Shown here: piece after piece, positions 9,230 through 23,744 of the stretch
Layout of the letters: each line of letters opens with the position of its first letter
Numbering within the stretch: position 1 is the first letter of the stretch
NCBI RefSeq assembly: GCF_020075545.1
Contig: NZ_JAIQZK010000001.1
Coordinates: 372,001 to 436,000, forward strand
Direction of reading: 5' to 3'
Length of the DNA: 64,000 nt
DNA from: Nocardioides sp. TRM66260-LWL
Lineage (GTDB): Bacteria > Actinomycetota > Actinomycetes > Propionibacteriales > Nocardioidaceae
Program-made: the position numbers and the translations under genes
Notes under the pieces: generated by a model
What the model saw: the letters and a program-made list of their open reading frames with translations, nothing else
Told to the model about the DNA's origin: nothing
The model's database searches: none

Positions 9230-10006
9230 TCAGGATCCGGCGCTCGTCGACGATGCGTCGAGCCCGGCCAGTCGCGCCTCCAGCGTCGTCGCCTGGGCCG
9301 TCAGCAGGTCGGCGGTCTGCTGGACGACGTCGGGGTCGCCCAGCCCGAGGGCGTCGGTGACGTCGACCAGCACCCACCGGCCGATCCGGTCAACGCGCGT
9401 GACGGTGCCGGAGCCATCGGCGGCCCGAGCGATGCGGATCGTGGCGGCGCCGTCCTCGAGGACGTTGGTCTGGGACTCGTCGCACCCGGGCCCGAGGGCC
9501 GTGATGCCGTCGAGGACGGCCCGCGCCTCGTCGGCGGAGTCGAACTCGACGACCGTCCGGGCGCGGACGCCCTCGGTCTGCTCCACCGTCGCGCTGCGCA
9601 CCCACGCGGCGCCGCTGTCGCGTCCGATCCGCACGCCCAGCACGCAGCCCTCGTTCGAGCCGCGGACGAGGGCGTCGCCGTAGGTCACCTCGCCCCTCAG
9701 CCCGCTCGCGAGGTCAGCGTCGGTGAGCTCGGCGGCATCGGCCGCGGGCTCGGCCGACGCGGTCGGACGGGGCGCCGCGGTGGCGGGATCGATCGCTCGG
9801 CCGCCGCTGTCGCCGCCGCCGGAGAGTTGCGGCACGGCGAGCGCGGCGAGGGCGGCCACGGCGGCGAGCGCCACCCCGCCGCGTGCAGCGGTGCGGCGGC
9901 GACGCAGCCGGTCGCCGCGACGCCGCACGTCGCGGGCGGGCGGTCCGTCGGCGCCGGGGGAGCGGAGCGGGGCGAGCAGGTCGTCGAGGTCGAGCGGCTC
10001 AGGCAT
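9230..10006 (-). CDS. membrane-anchored protein paired with an ECF sigma factor
   Basis: A 258-residue protein of unknown function. The cytoplasmic N-terminus (EPLDLDDLLAPLRSPG) and a basic stretch (RRRGDRLRRRRT) come before one membrane helix at about 43-61 (VALAAVAALAALAVPQL); the rest lies outside and contains two cysteines. The ATG at 10006 lies inside the sigma gene, an overlap of 8 bases, so the two are translationally coupled. That position and the topology fit a regulator of the sigma factor or an output protein that senses the envelope, but I see no zinc-binding anti-sigma motif (HxxxCxxC). Any anti-sigma role is therefore inference. Confidence 0.6.
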   Translation of the reverse strand: MPEPLDLDDLLAPLRSPGADGPPARDVRRRGDRLRRRRTAARGGVALAAVAALAALAVPQLSGGGDSGGRAIDPATAAPRPTASAEPAADAAELTDADLASGLRGEVTYGDALVRGSNEGCVLGVRIGRDSGAAWVRSATVEQTEGVRARTVVEFDSADEARAVLDGITALGPGCDESQTNVLEDGAATIRIARAADGSGTVTRVDRIGRWVLVDVTDALGLGDPDVVQQTADLLTAQATTLEARLAGLDASSTSAGS

Positions 10007-10499
10007 GGGGCGTCCCTTCGGGGGCGTGGTCGGCGAGGAGCCTGGCGAGGGCGGCGCGGCCGCGACTGAGGCGGGCCTTGACGGTGCCGACCGGGGCACC
10101 GACCTCGCGTGCGACGTCCTCGACCGACAGGTCGGCGAGGTGGAAGAGGACGAGCGCGCGGCGCTGGTCCTCCCCGAGCCGGGCGAGGGCGGCGACGACG
10201 TCGAGCCGCACCGCGTCCGGCCCGTCGGCGACGGTCGCGGCGCCGACCGCGCGGTCGGCGGGCCGGCGTCCCAGCCGCACCCGACGCCACCGGCTGACGG
10301 CGAGGCGGTAGGCGGTGGTGCGCACCCAGGCCTCGGGGTGCTGGGCGGTCTCGATGGTCCGGCGGTGCGACCAGGCGCGGGCGAACGCCTCCTGGACGCA
10401 CTCCTCGGCCTCGGCGCGGTCGCCGATCATCGCGTGCAGCTGGCCCACCAGTCGTCGGTAGGACGCTGCGTAGAAGTCGTCGAAGGCGACCTCGTCCAT
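9999..10499 (-). CDS. ECF (SigE-family) RNA polymerase sigma factor
   Basis: A 166-residue alternative sigma factor with region 2 at about 6-75 (FDDFYAASYRRLVGQLHAM, then ECVQEAFARAW and EAWVRTTAYRLAVSRWRR) and region 4 at about 105-155 (ARLGEDQRRALVLFHLADLS, DVAREVGAPVGTVKARLSRG with the recognition helix). It is of the short SigE type common in Streptomyces and Nocardioides. Downstream, the overlapping membrane gene is its likely partner; upstream, on the same strand after 141 bases, lies the larger sigma-like fusion gene. Target promoters are unknown. Confidence 0.9.
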   Translation of the reverse strand: MDEVAFDDFYAASYRRLVGQLHAMIGDRAEAEECVQEAFARAWSHRRTIETAQHPEAWVRTTAYRLAVSRWRRVRLGRRPADRAVGAATVADGPDAVRLDVVAALARLGEDQRRALVLFHLADLSVEDVAREVGAPVGTVKARLSRGRAALARLLADHAPEGTPHA

Positions 10500-10640
10500 G
10501 GCGTGTCTTCCTCTGCTCCTCGACCGCGGGGGCGCGGTCGTGGGGGATACGCCCGAGCCGGCGCTCCGGTTGCATCCTGCCGCGGATCGTCCCGGAGCGC
10601 TCCGGACCGCGACCGGCGCAGCGGTCAGCGGGTCAGCGCG

Positions 10641-12551
10641 TCAGCGGGAGCCGAGCTGCGCCAGCCGCTCCTGGGCCCGGCGGGCGAGCGCGAGGAACGC
10701 GGCGTCGGTGAGGTCGGCGTCCTTCGCGGAGACCAGGCCCACCTGGGCGACGCGGGGGCCGCTGCGGATGATCGCCATCGCGTAGCGCACCGAGCGGCTC
10801 GCCGAGATCTGCGTCGTCACCCGCCAGGCCGCGAGCTCGGTGGAGCCGCCGCCGGTCGAGGCGAGCCGGGTGACCTCGGTGCCCAGGTCGCGGTCGGGGC
10901 AGGACGCCAGCCGCGCGCGGACGCCGTCGACCAGCGTCGCCGCGGCGCCGGGGGAGAGCAGGCCGACGGTCTCGGTGAGCCCGAACTCGGGCGGGAGGTC
11001 GGCGTCGGGGATGAGGAAGGTGCGGGTCTGCGCCTGCCGGAAGCGGGTGCCGCCGACGCTGCCGGTGAAGCGGGTGGCGTCGCAGCGGGTGGCCGCGGTG
11101 TTCTGCCGCACCGAGGTGACCTCGCTGCCGACCCACGGCTCGTCGACGCGGCCGGCGGGCGGCAGGTCGACCTCGGTGAGCAGGGCGGGGTCGTCCCCGA
11201 CGGGCAGCGGGGCCCTGGCGGTCGGGCGGACGCGGCCGGTGCCGCAGGCCCCGGCCGCGGGGAGGTCGCAGAGGCCGCCGACGGCGCGCCGCAGCAGGCT
11301 GGTCGGGGGGCCGAGCGGCGCGCTGCCGGTGCCGTCGCGGGTGAGCGCGGTGACCGTGAGCAGCGTGCCCGTGCGCGCCACGCCGACGCTCAGCGTCCGG
11401 CCGCGCTGCCAGTCGCGCAGGACGAAGAGCCGCGCGTCGTCGCCCACGCCGGAGACGTCGTAGGTGCCGAGGAGCTGGACGCGCGGCTCGGCGCAGCCGG
11501 CGAACCAGCCCGAGGCCACGCCGTAGGCGCTCCTCAGCGCGGTGCCCGAGGCCGAGGCCTCGACGAGCTGGTAGGCGCGGGCGGCCCCGCCGCGGGAGCC
11601 TGCGCGCAGCTCGCGGACGACGAGGTCCGCGCCGCTCGGGTCGGCGAACCGGTCGCGCTGGCACGGCAGGGCCGTGGCGCCGGCGCCGTCGCGGGTGGCG
11701 GTGACCTGCCAGCCGCTCCCCAGTCCGGACACGCGGCCGACGCCCCCGGCGGTCAGCAGGGCGGACGCGGGGATCGGCGGCACGCGGGTGGTGCCGGCGC
11801 CCGGGGACGACGGGCGACCGGGGCCGCGCTCGGCCACGCCGGTCAGCGCGCGGTCGAGCCCCGGCTGGGCGCCGTCGGTGTCGGCCACGAGCGTGCCGCC
11901 AGCGGCCAGCGCCAGCACGGTGACGCCGACGCCGGCGGCCACGTGCACGCGCCGTCGGGTGGTGCCGGCGCGTCGGACGATCGTGTGGCGCGGCCAGCGC
12001 ACCGGCGCCGCCGCCTGCTCCAGCAGCTCCAGGTGCGCCCGCACGTCGGTCGAGGGGACGCCGCGGCTCAGGGCGAAGGACGCCGTGGCCGCCTGGAGGT
12101 CGGTCTCGGCCTGCGCCTGCGGGATGCCGATCTCCCGGGCCAGGTCGGGCAGGTCGACCGGGGCGAGGTGGTTGAGCAGCAGCACCTTCCGCTGCTCGCC
12201 GGGCAGCTCGTGGAGGGCGTCCAGGGTGGCGCGGGCGTCGTCGTCGACCTGGCGCTCCCGGTGCCAGGGGCGGGCGGCGTGACGACGCTGCGCGTGCGCC
12301 CACGCCTGCGGCCGGGCCCACGACTCGGGGTCGTCGAGGCGGCCGACCTTGTCCCAGTGGTGCCAGGCGGCCACGAAGGTGTCGCGCACGGCCCGGCGCG
12401 CCGCCGGCAGGTCGCCGGTGAGGGCGAAGGTCTGCAGCAGCAGCCGGTCGCGAGCGCCGCGGTAGAAGGCGTCGAAGACGGCGGTCGCGTCGGCGCGGGA
12501 CGTCCCCGGTGCGGGACGGCGTCCGCGTGACGACCTCGTGCGCTCCCTCAT
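10641..12551 (-). CDS. sigma-70-like domains fused to a membrane helix and a large extracytoplasmic domain
   Basis: This 636-residue protein starts like a sigma factor. A region-2-like part lies at about 22-95 ([50 protein letters not shown]) and a region-4-like part at about 105-160 ([39 protein letters not shown]). A single membrane helix follows at 202-222 ([20 protein letters not shown]), then about 410 residues predicted to lie outside the membrane, with several Cys. The region-4 helix-turn-helix is weaker than in the neighbouring sigma factor. It could be a membrane-held sigma factor or a former one turned into a sensor. I took the ATG at 12551; an in-frame ATG at 12719 adds only low-complexity Arg-rich sequence. 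Confidence 0.72.
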   Translation of the reverse strand: MRERTRSSRGRRPAPGTSRADATAVFDAFYRGARDRLLLQTFALTGDLPAARRAVRDTFVAAWHHWDKVGRLDDPESWARPQAWAHAQRRHAARPWHRERQVDDDARATLDALHELPGEQRKVLLLNHLAPVDLPDLAREIGIPQAQAETDLQAATASFALSRGVPSTDVRAHLELLEQAAAPVRWPRHTIVRRAGTTRRRVHVAAGVGVTVLALAAGGTLVADTDGAQPGLDRALTGVAERGPGRPSSPGAGTTRVPPIPASALLTAGGVGRVSGLGSGWQVTATRDGAGATALPCQRDRFADPSGADLVVRELRAGSRGGAARAYQLVEASASGTALRSAYGVASGWFAGCAEPRVQLLGTYDVSGVGDDARLFVLRDWQRGRTLSVGVARTGTLLTVTALTRDGTGSAPLGPPTSLLRRAVGGLCDLPAAGACGTGRVRPTARAPLPVGDDPALLTEVDLPPAGRVDEPWVGSEVTSVRQNTAATRCDATRFTGSVGGTRFRQAQTRTFLIPDADLPPEFGLTETVGLLSPGAAATLVDGVRARLASCPDRDLGTEVTRLASTGGGSTELAAWRVTTQISASRSVRYAMAIIRSGPRVAQVGLVSAKDADLTDAAFLALARRAQERLAQLGSR

Positions 12552-12652
12552 GGCGCGGCCACGGTACCGGCCGGACGCGTCGTCCGCGGACTCGGCGGCC
12601 GGCGGCGTGGCACACCGGGAGCGTCGGCGGTCGGGGTGATGATGGCCGGGCC

Positions 12653-13888
12653 ATGGCCTCGCTGATCTCCCGTCCCGCCTCCGACCGCGACGACCGCACG
12701 CCCGGCGGCCCGTCGGCACGCCGTCCCCTGGCGCTGCTGGCCGGTCTCGCCGGGGCGACGGCGGCCCTGCTCGCGGTGGCCCTGTGCGGCGCGCTCGGCG
12801 TGATCGGCTGGTTCCTCACCGACCTCGGCGCCCACGGCACCGCCGGCGACGGCCTGCGGGTCGGGGCGCTCGGCTGGCTGGCCGGGCTCGGCTCCGGGGT
12901 GACGATCGAGGGCACGCCGGTGACCCTCGTGCCGCTCGGCGCCACCGTCGTCGCCGCGTGGGCGGTCTGGCGCTGCGCGCTGCGTCTGGGCGAGGCGGTC
13001 GCCGGACACGGTCCCGACGCCGACGCCCTCGCCGACGGCGTGCGCGACTGGACGGTGCCCACCGCCGTCGGGCTGCTGGCCGCCGGGCACCTCGTCGTCG
13101 CCATCGTCGTCGCCGTGCTCGCCGGCGGCGCGCAGGCGCCCGACCTCGGCGCGGTGACGGCCGGCTCCCTGCTCCTCTGCGCCGTCGTCGGCGGCAGCGC
13201 GGTCGCCGTCGGCTCCGGCCGGGCCGCGCTGTGGCTCACCCGCGCACCGGCCACCCTGCGGGTGGCGCTCCGCATCACGCGGCAGGTGGTCCTCGGCTGG
13301 CTCGCGGTCTCGGCCGCGGCGCTGCTGCTGGCCCTGGTGCTCGACGTCCGCACCGCCGCGAACATCGTCTCCCAGCTGCACGCGGGCGCCGCCGACGTCG
13401 TGGTGATCCTGGCGGCCTGCCTGGTGCTGCTGCCGAACGCGGTGCTGCTCTCCTCGGCCTACCTCGCCGGCCCCGGCTTCGTGCTCGGCACCGGCACGCT
13501 CGTGGCGCCGGCCGGGGCCGTGCTCGGTCCGCTGCCCCTGTTCCCCCTGCTGGCCGCGTTGCCCGACGCCGGCCCCGGGCCGGCCTGGGCCCCGGCCCTG
13601 CTGGTGCTGCCGGGCGTCGTCGCGGCGCTCGCCGCGGCCCGCGCGCAGCGGCACCTCCCGGCATCCGGCTTCGACGAGGCCGCGCTGCGCGGCTGCGTGG
13701 GCGGCGTCCTCGCCGGCGTCGCGCTCGGCGTCCTGACGGCGCTGGCCGGCGGCTCGATCGGACCAGGGCGGCTGCAGGACGTCGGCCCGCTCACCGGCGA
13801 CGTGCTGGTGCAGGCGGTCGTCTCCTTCGGGCTCGGCGCCGTGATCGGCTCGGTCGCCGCGCACGCCTGGGCCCGCCGCCGCGCGTAG
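12653..13888 (+). CDS. DUF6350 family multi-pass membrane protein
   Basis: A 411-residue membrane protein with about nine to ten hydrophobic segments (the first at about 25-50), then alternating Ala/Leu/Val-rich helices to the C-terminus ([19 protein letters not shown]). It sits directly before purN, as its counterpart does in mycobacteria and other actinobacteria, and from that context I assign it to the DUF6350 family. No catalytic or transport motif is visible, so the function is unknown. It starts at the ATG at 12653 and is divergent from the sigma fusion gene, with 101 bases between the two starts. Confidence 0.75.
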   Translation: MASLISRPASDRDDRTPGGPSARRPLALLAGLAGATAALLAVALCGALGVIGWFLTDLGAHGTAGDGLRVGALGWLAGLGSGVTIEGTPVTLVPLGATVVAAWAVWRCALRLGEAVAGHGPDADALADGVRDWTVPTAVGLLAAGHLVVAIVVAVLAGGAQAPDLGAVTAGSLLLCAVVGGSAVAVGSGRAALWLTRAPATLRVALRITRQVVLGWLAVSAAALLLALVLDVRTAANIVSQLHAGAADVVVILAACLVLLPNAVLLSSAYLAGPGFVLGTGTLVAPAGAVLGPLPLFPLLAALPDAGPGPAWAPALLVLPGVVAALAAARAQRHLPASGFDEAALRGCVGGVLAGVALGVLTALAGGSIGPGRLQDVGPLTGDVLVQAVVSFGLGAVIGSVAAHAWARRRA

Positions 13889-13923
13889 CCCGGACGAGCG
13901 CCGCCGGCGGCGTCGCGGCGCCC

Positions 13924-13929
13924 TAGACT
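13924..13929 (+). promoter_or_regulatory. -10 element of purN, probably leaderless
   Basis: TAGACT ends eight bases before the purN GTG, and no Shine-Dalgarno sequence is present. An identical hexamer at the same distance precedes folD (16476), which may mean the two folate-linked genes share promoter strength or control. Confidence 0.6.
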
Positions 13930-13937
13930 CAGCGCCC

Positions 13938-14567
13938 GTGCCCGCCCGCCTCGTCGTCCTCGTGTCCGGCTCGGGCACCAACCTGCAGGCCCTCCTCGAC
14001 GCCTGCGCCGATCCCGCCTTCGGCGCCCGGGTGGTGGCCGTCGGCGCCGACCGGCACGACGTCGAGGGCCTGGCCCGCGCCGAGCGCGCCGGGGTGCCGA
14101 CCTTCGTCCGCCGCGTCGAGGACTTCTCCAGCCGCGAGCACTGGGACGCCGCCCTGGCCGGCGGCGTGGGCGCCTTCGAGCCCGATCTGGTCGTGCTGGC
14201 CGGCTTCATGCGCCTGGTGGGGGAGTCGTTCCTCGGCGCGTTCGGCGGTCGCACCGTCAACACCCACCCCGCGCTCTCGCCGGCGTTCCCCGGCATGCAC
14301 GGTCCGCGCGACGCCCTCGCCTACGGCGTCAAGGTCACCGGCGCGACGCTGTTCCTCGTCGACGCCGGCGTCGACACCGGCCAGATCGTCGCGCAGACGG
14401 CCGTCCCGGTGGCCGACGACGACGACGTCGCCTCGCTGCACGAGCGGATCAAGACCGCCGAGCGGACGATGCTCGTCGACGCCGTGGGCCGGATGGTCCG
14501 CGACGGCTGGCGCGTCGAGGGACGCCGGGTGCTGCTCGGTGCCGCCGCCGGGCCCGCCGGCCGATAG
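13938..14567 (+). CDS. purN: phosphoribosylglycinamide formyltransferase
   Basis: Transfers a formyl group from 10-formyl-tetrahydrofolate to GAR in purine synthesis. The 209-residue protein shows the N-terminal VLVSGSGTNLQALLDA loop, LVVLAGFMRLVGESF, the active-site NTHPALSPAFPGMHG (the Asn and His of the catalytic triad) and the third catalytic residue, Asp, in VDAGVDTGQIVAQ. The GTG start at 13938 follows a -10-like hexamer and has no ribosome site, so it is probably leaderless. The stop TAG also forms the start of the purH promoter hexamer. Confidence 0.95.
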   Translation: MPARLVVLVSGSGTNLQALLDACADPAFGARVVAVGADRHDVEGLARAERAGVPTFVRRVEDFSSREHWDAALAGGVGAFEPDLVVLAGFMRLVGESFLGAFGGRTVNTHPALSPAFPGMHGPRDALAYGVKVTGATLFLVDAGVDTGQIVAQTAVPVADDDDVASLHERIKTAERTMLVDAVGRMVRDGWRVEGRRVLLGAAAGPAGR

Positions 14568-14570
14568 GAT
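14565..14570 (+). promoter_or_regulatory. -10 element of the purH riboswitch transcript, overlapping the purN stop codon
   Basis: TAGGAT begins with the purN stop codon TAG. Transcription from it would start near 14577, exactly where the ZTP riboswitch fold begins. This gives purH its own controllable transcript besides read-through from purN. Confidence 0.6.
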
Positions 14571-14571
14571 C

Positions 14572-14655
14572 GCGGCACACGACTGGCGCAGGTGGGCGAA
14601 CCACCGGGGAGTGACGTCGGGGCATCGTCCGCCTGGGTGCCCCCGCACGACCGAC
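14572..14655 (+). ncRNA. ZTP riboswitch (pfl motif)
   Basis: The leader matches the pfl/ZTP aptamer closely. It has GACTGGCG (14581-14588), a five-pair hairpin GGTGG/CCACC with loop GCGAA (14591-14605), the conserved GGGGAGTGACG that follows directly, and the distal CCGCCTGGGTGC (14629-14640) inside a GGGGC/GCCCC stem (14619-14643). These are the ligand-binding boxes of this class. ZTP and ZMP build up when 10-formyl-tetrahydrofolate is short; binding turns on genes for purine and one-carbon metabolism, and purH is a known target. The ATG of purH is about 30 bases beyond, after CCAGGAGTG, so control could act on the ribosome site or on transcription; I see no obvious T-rich terminator. Confidence 0.94.
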
Positions 14656-14683
14656 CTCCCACCGTCCCACCAGGAGTGACCCG

Positions 14684-16270
14684 ATGTCCGACGCCCCCGG
14701 CCGCATCCCGATCAAGCGGGCCCTCGTCTCCGTCTACGACAAGACCGGCCTGGAGGAGCTCGTCCGCGGCCTCGCCGACGCCGGCGTCGAGCTGGTCTCC
14801 ACCGGTGGCTCGGCGCGGCTGATCGCCGAGCTCGGCCTGCCCGTCACGCGGGTCGAGGAGCTCACCGGCTTCCCCGAGTGCCTCGACGGTCGGGTCAAGA
14901 CGCTGCACCCGCGGGTGCACGCCGGCATCCTCGCCGACCGCCGGCTCGAGGCGCACGTGGCCCAGCTCGACGAGCTGGGCGTCGCGCCGTTCGACCTCGT
15001 CGTGGTGAACCTCTACCCGTTCACCCAGACCGTCGAGTCCGGCGCCAGCGTCGACGAGTGCGTCGAGCAGATCGACATCGGCGGCCCGTCGATGGTGCGC
15101 GCCGCGGCGAAGAACCACCCGTCGGTCGCCGTCGTCACCTCGCCCGCGACCTACGGCGAGGTGCTCGAGGCGGTCGCCGCCGGCGGCTTCGCCTACGACG
15201 AGCGCAAGCGCCTGGCCGCCGAGGCGTTCGTGCACACCGCGAGCTACGACGTCGCGGTGGCGTCCTGGATGGGCAGCGTGCTCACCGACACCAGCGGCGA
15301 GACCGGCTTCCCGGCGTGGGTCGGCGCGACCTGGAGCCGCGACGCCGTGCTCCGCTACGGCGAGAACCCGCACCAGGCGGCCGCGCTCTACCGCAGCGGC
15401 CACGGCCCGGCCGGACTCGCGGGCGCCGAGCAGCTGCACGGCAAGGAGATGTCGTACAACAACTACGTCGACACCGACGCCGCCCGCCGGGCCGCCTACG
15501 ACTTCGACGAGCCGGCGGTCGCGATCATCAAGCACGCCAACCCGTGCGGCATCGCCGTCGGCGCCGACGTCGCCGAGGCGCACCGGCGCGCCCACGCCTG
15601 CGACCCCGTCTCCGCGTTCGGCGGCGTGATCGCGGCCAACCGCCCGGTGAGCGTCGAGATGGCCCGCCAGGTGGCCGAGGTGTTCACCGAGGTGATCGTC
15701 GCCCCCGGCTACGAGGACGGCGCCGTCGAGGTGCTGCAGGGCAAGAAGAACATCCGCATCCTCGTCGCCGAGCCGCTGACCCGCGGCGGCACCGAGATGC
15801 GTCCGGTCTCCGGCGGCCTGCTCGTCCAGCAGGTCGACACCGTCGAGGCGCCGGGCGACGACCCGTCGGCCTGGACGCTGGCCACCGGCGAGGCCGCCTC
15901 GCCCGAGGTGCTCGCCGACCTCGCCTTCGCCTGGCGGGCCGTCCGCGCGGCGAAGTCGAACGCCATCCTGCTCGCCAAGGACGGCGCGTCGGTCGGCATC
16001 GGCATGGGCCAGGTCAACCGGGTCGACTCCTGCAGGCTGGCCGTCGAGCGGGCGAACGCGCTCGCCGAGGGGGAGCAGCGCGCCCGCGGCGCCGTCGCCG
16101 CCTCCGACGCCTTCTTCCCGTTCGAGGACGGCCCGCAGATCCTCATCGACGCCGGCGTGGCCGCCATCGTCCAGCCGGGCGGCTCGGTGCGCGACGAGCT
16201 GACGATCGAGGCCTGCCGCGGGGCCGGCGTCACGATGTACTTCACGGGCACCCGGCACTTCTTCCACTGA
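14684..16270 (+). CDS. purH: bifunctional AICAR transformylase / IMP cyclohydrolase
   Basis: Last two steps of IMP synthesis: formyl transfer to AICAR, then ring closure. The 528-residue protein has the N-terminal MGS-like cyclohydrolase domain ([43 protein letters not shown]) and the C-terminal transformylase domain with the active-site stretch [14 protein letters not shown], the [11 protein letters not shown] loop (Lys-His pair), and the ending [15 protein letters not shown]. The ribosome site AGGAG lies seven bases before the ATG. The gene is headed by a ZTP riboswitch, which links its expression to folate status. Complete and standard. Confidence 0.97.
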   Translation: MSDAPGRIPIKRALVSVYDKTGLEELVRGLADAGVELVSTGGSARLIAELGLPVTRVEELTGFPECLDGRVKTLHPRVHAGILADRRLEAHVAQLDELGVAPFDLVVVNLYPFTQTVESGASVDECVEQIDIGGPSMVRAAAKNHPSVAVVTSPATYGEVLEAVAAGGFAYDERKRLAAEAFVHTASYDVAVASWMGSVLTDTSGETGFPAWVGATWSRDAVLRYGENPHQAAALYRSGHGPAGLAGAEQLHGKEMSYNNYVDTDAARRAAYDFDEPAVAIIKHANPCGIAVGADVAEAHRRAHACDPVSAFGGVIAANRPVSVEMARQVAEVFTEVIVAPGYEDGAVEVLQGKKNIRILVAEPLTRGGTEMRPVSGGLLVQQVDTVEAPGDDPSAWTLATGEAASPEVLADLAFAWRAVRAAKSNAILLAKDGASVGIGMGQVNRVDSCRLAVERANALAEGEQRARGAVAASDAFFPFEDGPQILIDAGVAAIVQPGGSVRDELTIEACRGAGVTMYFTGTRHFFH

Positions 16271-16309
16271 TCGGGCACTGATCGGGGCCGCGCAGCGGAC
16301 CCGATCGAC

Positions 16310-16440
16310 GGTGGTCGAGCCCGCCGAGACCGGGCGACCGAACGGCGGCGCTCGGGTGCCGGGGTCTCGACAGGCTCGACCACCGGGACAGGCTCGACCA
16401 CCGGGACAGGCTCGACCACCGGGACAGGCTCGACCACCGG
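16310..16440. repeat. four tandem 18-base repeats with an inverted outer copy
   Basis: Four perfect head-to-tail copies of GACAGGCTCGACCACCGG fill 16369-16440. About 40 bases earlier lies the inverse form GGTGGTCGAGC...GAGACC (16310-16331), so the first copy, with its preceding GGTCTC, can pair with it as a long hairpin after purH. There are no spacers between copies, so this is not a CRISPR array. The words match the repeats at 5239-5417. Confidence 0.9.
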
Positions 16441-16475
16441 GGCGCGCCCGTGCCGGCGTGAGCAGCCGAGGTCCC

Positions 16476-16481
16476 TAGACT
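16476..16481 (+). promoter_or_regulatory. -10 element of folD, probably leaderless
   Basis: TAGACT ends eight bases before the folD GTG, with no ribosome site between. It is identical in word and spacing to the purN element. Confidence 0.6.
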
Positions 16482-16489
16482 CACCCCTC

Positions 16490-17341
16490 GTGACGGCACA
16501 GAGGCTCGACGGCACCGCCACCGCGGCGGCGATCAAGGACGAACTGCGCACGCGGGTCGCGGCGCTGAAGGAGCGGGGCGTCGTCCCGGGCCTCGGCACC
16601 GTGCTGGTCGGCGACGACCCCGGCTCGCGCTGGTACGTGGGCGGCAAGCACAAGGACTGCGCCGAGGTCGGCATCGAGTCGATCCGCGTCGACCTGCCGG
16701 CCACCGCGACCCAGGCCGAGATCGAGGAGCACGTCGCGGCGCTCAACGCCGATCCGGCGTGCACCGGCTACATCGTCCAGCTGCCGCTGCCGAAGGGCAT
16801 CGACGAGAACCGCGTGCTCGGGCTGATCGACCCCGCGAAGGACGCCGACGGCCTGCACCCCACCAACCTCGGCTGGCTCGTGCTCGGCGAGGAGGCGCCG
16901 CTGCCCTGCACGCCCTTCGGCATCGTCGAGCTGCTGCGCCGCCACGCCGTGGAGATCGCCGGGGCCGAGGTCGTGGTCGTCGGTCGCGGCGTCACCGTCG
17001 GGCGCCCGCTCGGCCTGCTGCTGACCCGCCGCTCCGAGAACGCCACCGTGACGCTGTGCCACACCGGCACCCGCGACCTCGCGGCCCACACCCGCGCCGC
17101 CGACGTCGTCGTCGCCGCGGCCGGGGTGCCCGGCATCATCACCGCAGACATGGTCAAGCCCGGCGCGGCGGTGCTCGACGTCGGCGTCAGCCGGGTCGAC
17201 GGCAAGCTCGCCGGCGACGTCGCCGAGGACGTCTGGGACGTCGCCGGCTGGGTGTCGCCGAACCCCGGCGGCGTCGGTCCGATGACCCGCGCGATGCTGC
17301 TCTCCAACATCGTCACCCTCGCCGAGCGCGCGCTGGCCTGA
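16490..17341 (+). CDS. folD: methylenetetrahydrofolate dehydrogenase / cyclohydrolase
   Basis: Makes 10-formyl-tetrahydrofolate, the donor used by PurN and PurH, from methylene-tetrahydrofolate, with NADP as cofactor. The 283-residue protein has the [14 protein letters not shown] motif with catalytic Lys53, the [11 protein letters not shown] loop, [11 protein letters not shown], the NADP loop [16 protein letters not shown], and the C-terminal [17 protein letters not shown]. Start is the GTG at 16490. Its stop overlaps the next ATG by one base. Placement beside purN and purH makes functional sense: it feeds both. Confidence 0.96.
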   Translation: MTAQRLDGTATAAAIKDELRTRVAALKERGVVPGLGTVLVGDDPGSRWYVGGKHKDCAEVGIESIRVDLPATATQAEIEEHVAALNADPACTGYIVQLPLPKGIDENRVLGLIDPAKDADGLHPTNLGWLVLGEEAPLPCTPFGIVELLRRHAVEIAGAEVVVVGRGVTVGRPLGLLLTRRSENATVTLCHTGTRDLAAHTRAADVVVAAAGVPGIITADMVKPGAAVLDVGVSRVDGKLAGDVAEDVWDVAGWVSPNPGGVGPMTRAMLLSNIVTLAERALA

Positions 17342-17676
17342 TGGCCGCGTCCGCAGGCGGGTCCCCGGAGCCGGACCGGTCGCCGCGCGGCTCCGAGGAC
17401 GGCCGACGCTGGACGCCGCGGACCGTCGGCGGCTGGGTCTACCTGGGCGTGCTGGTCATCGACGCCGTGGGCCTGCTGCTCGCCCTGGCGGGCGCGTGGC
17501 GCGTCGGGGTCGCGGTGCTCGGGGCGTCGCTGCTGCTCGCGGCCGTCGCCCGGCTGCTCCTGCGCGGTCGGGACGCCGGCATGCTCGCGGTGCGCCACTG
17601 GGCGATCGACGCGGCGCTCCTGGCCATCACCGGCGGGGTCGTGCTGGCGCTGGCGGCCACCGTGCCCGGCCGCTGA
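17341..17676 (+). CDS. DUF3017 family small membrane protein
   Basis: A 111-residue protein with a polar N-terminus ([20 protein letters not shown]) and three hydrophobic segments at about 30-50, 52-70 and 86-107. Its ATG overlaps the folD stop (CTGATGG), so it is translated with folD. Small DUF3017 membrane proteins lie just after folD and before mdh in Streptomyces and relatives, and length and layout agree here. Function is unknown; a role tied to folate or purine metabolism would be guesswork from position. Confidence 0.75.
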   Translation: MAASAGGSPEPDRSPRGSEDGRRWTPRTVGGWVYLGVLVIDAVGLLLALAGAWRVGVAVLGASLLLAAVARLLLRGRDAGMLAVRHWAIDAALLAITGGVVLALAATVPGR

Positions 17677-17698
17677 GGCCGCCCCTGTCCCTCCGACG

Positions 17699-17737
17699 CA
17701 CGAGGCCCCGGACGCGGATCGCGTCGGGGGCCTCGTG
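17699..17737. terminator. bidirectional terminator between the folD operon and mdh
   Basis: A 17-base inverted repeat with one mismatch (17699-17715 with 17721-17737) and a GGATC loop lies between two convergent genes, so it can serve both strands. GC-rich stem, no T-tract. Confidence 0.8.
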
Positions 17738-17758
17738 GATCGAGCGGGGGAGCGGGCC

Positions 17759-21195
<3,437 letters not shown>

Positions 21196-21212
21196 CGTCG
21201 CGGCCCGACCGC

Positions 21213-21248
21213 ACGACGGCCCGCCGGGTGATCCCGGCGGGCCGTCGT
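21213..21248 (+). terminator. icd terminator hairpin
   Basis: Perfect 16-base-pair stem (21213-21228 with 21233-21248) and a TGAT loop, 17 bases after the icd stop. GC-rich, no T-tract; its outer arm ACGACGGCCC resembles the arms of the sucCD and YihY hairpins. Confidence 0.85.
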
Positions 21249-21341
21249 CCGTCGTGGGTCAGGAGACCTCGCTCACGTCGGCACCCGCGCCGCCCCGACC
21301 CGGAATTGGTCTGGACCAGCCAAGGTTGGAGCATCGTGACC

Positions 21342-23697
<2,356 letters not shown>

Positions 23698-23731
23698 GCC
23701 CGATGCGCGGCGCCGGCCCGGCCGCCGGCAC

Positions 23732-23737
23732 TAGTCT
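23732..23737 (+). promoter_or_regulatory. -10 element of the 2H phosphoesterase gene, leaderless spacing
   Basis: TAGTCT ends seven bases before the GTG at 23745; there is no Shine-Dalgarno sequence between. Confidence 0.5.
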
Positions 23738-23744
23738 GACGCCC

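Noticed and set aside
10500..10640. Small gene or RNA between the two sigma-type genes
   Set aside because: 141 bases without a credible frame or a hairpin I would trust; treated as the sigma gene's upstream region.
16369..16440. Possible CRISPR array
   Set aside because: The 18-base units abut with no spacers, and no cas genes are present.
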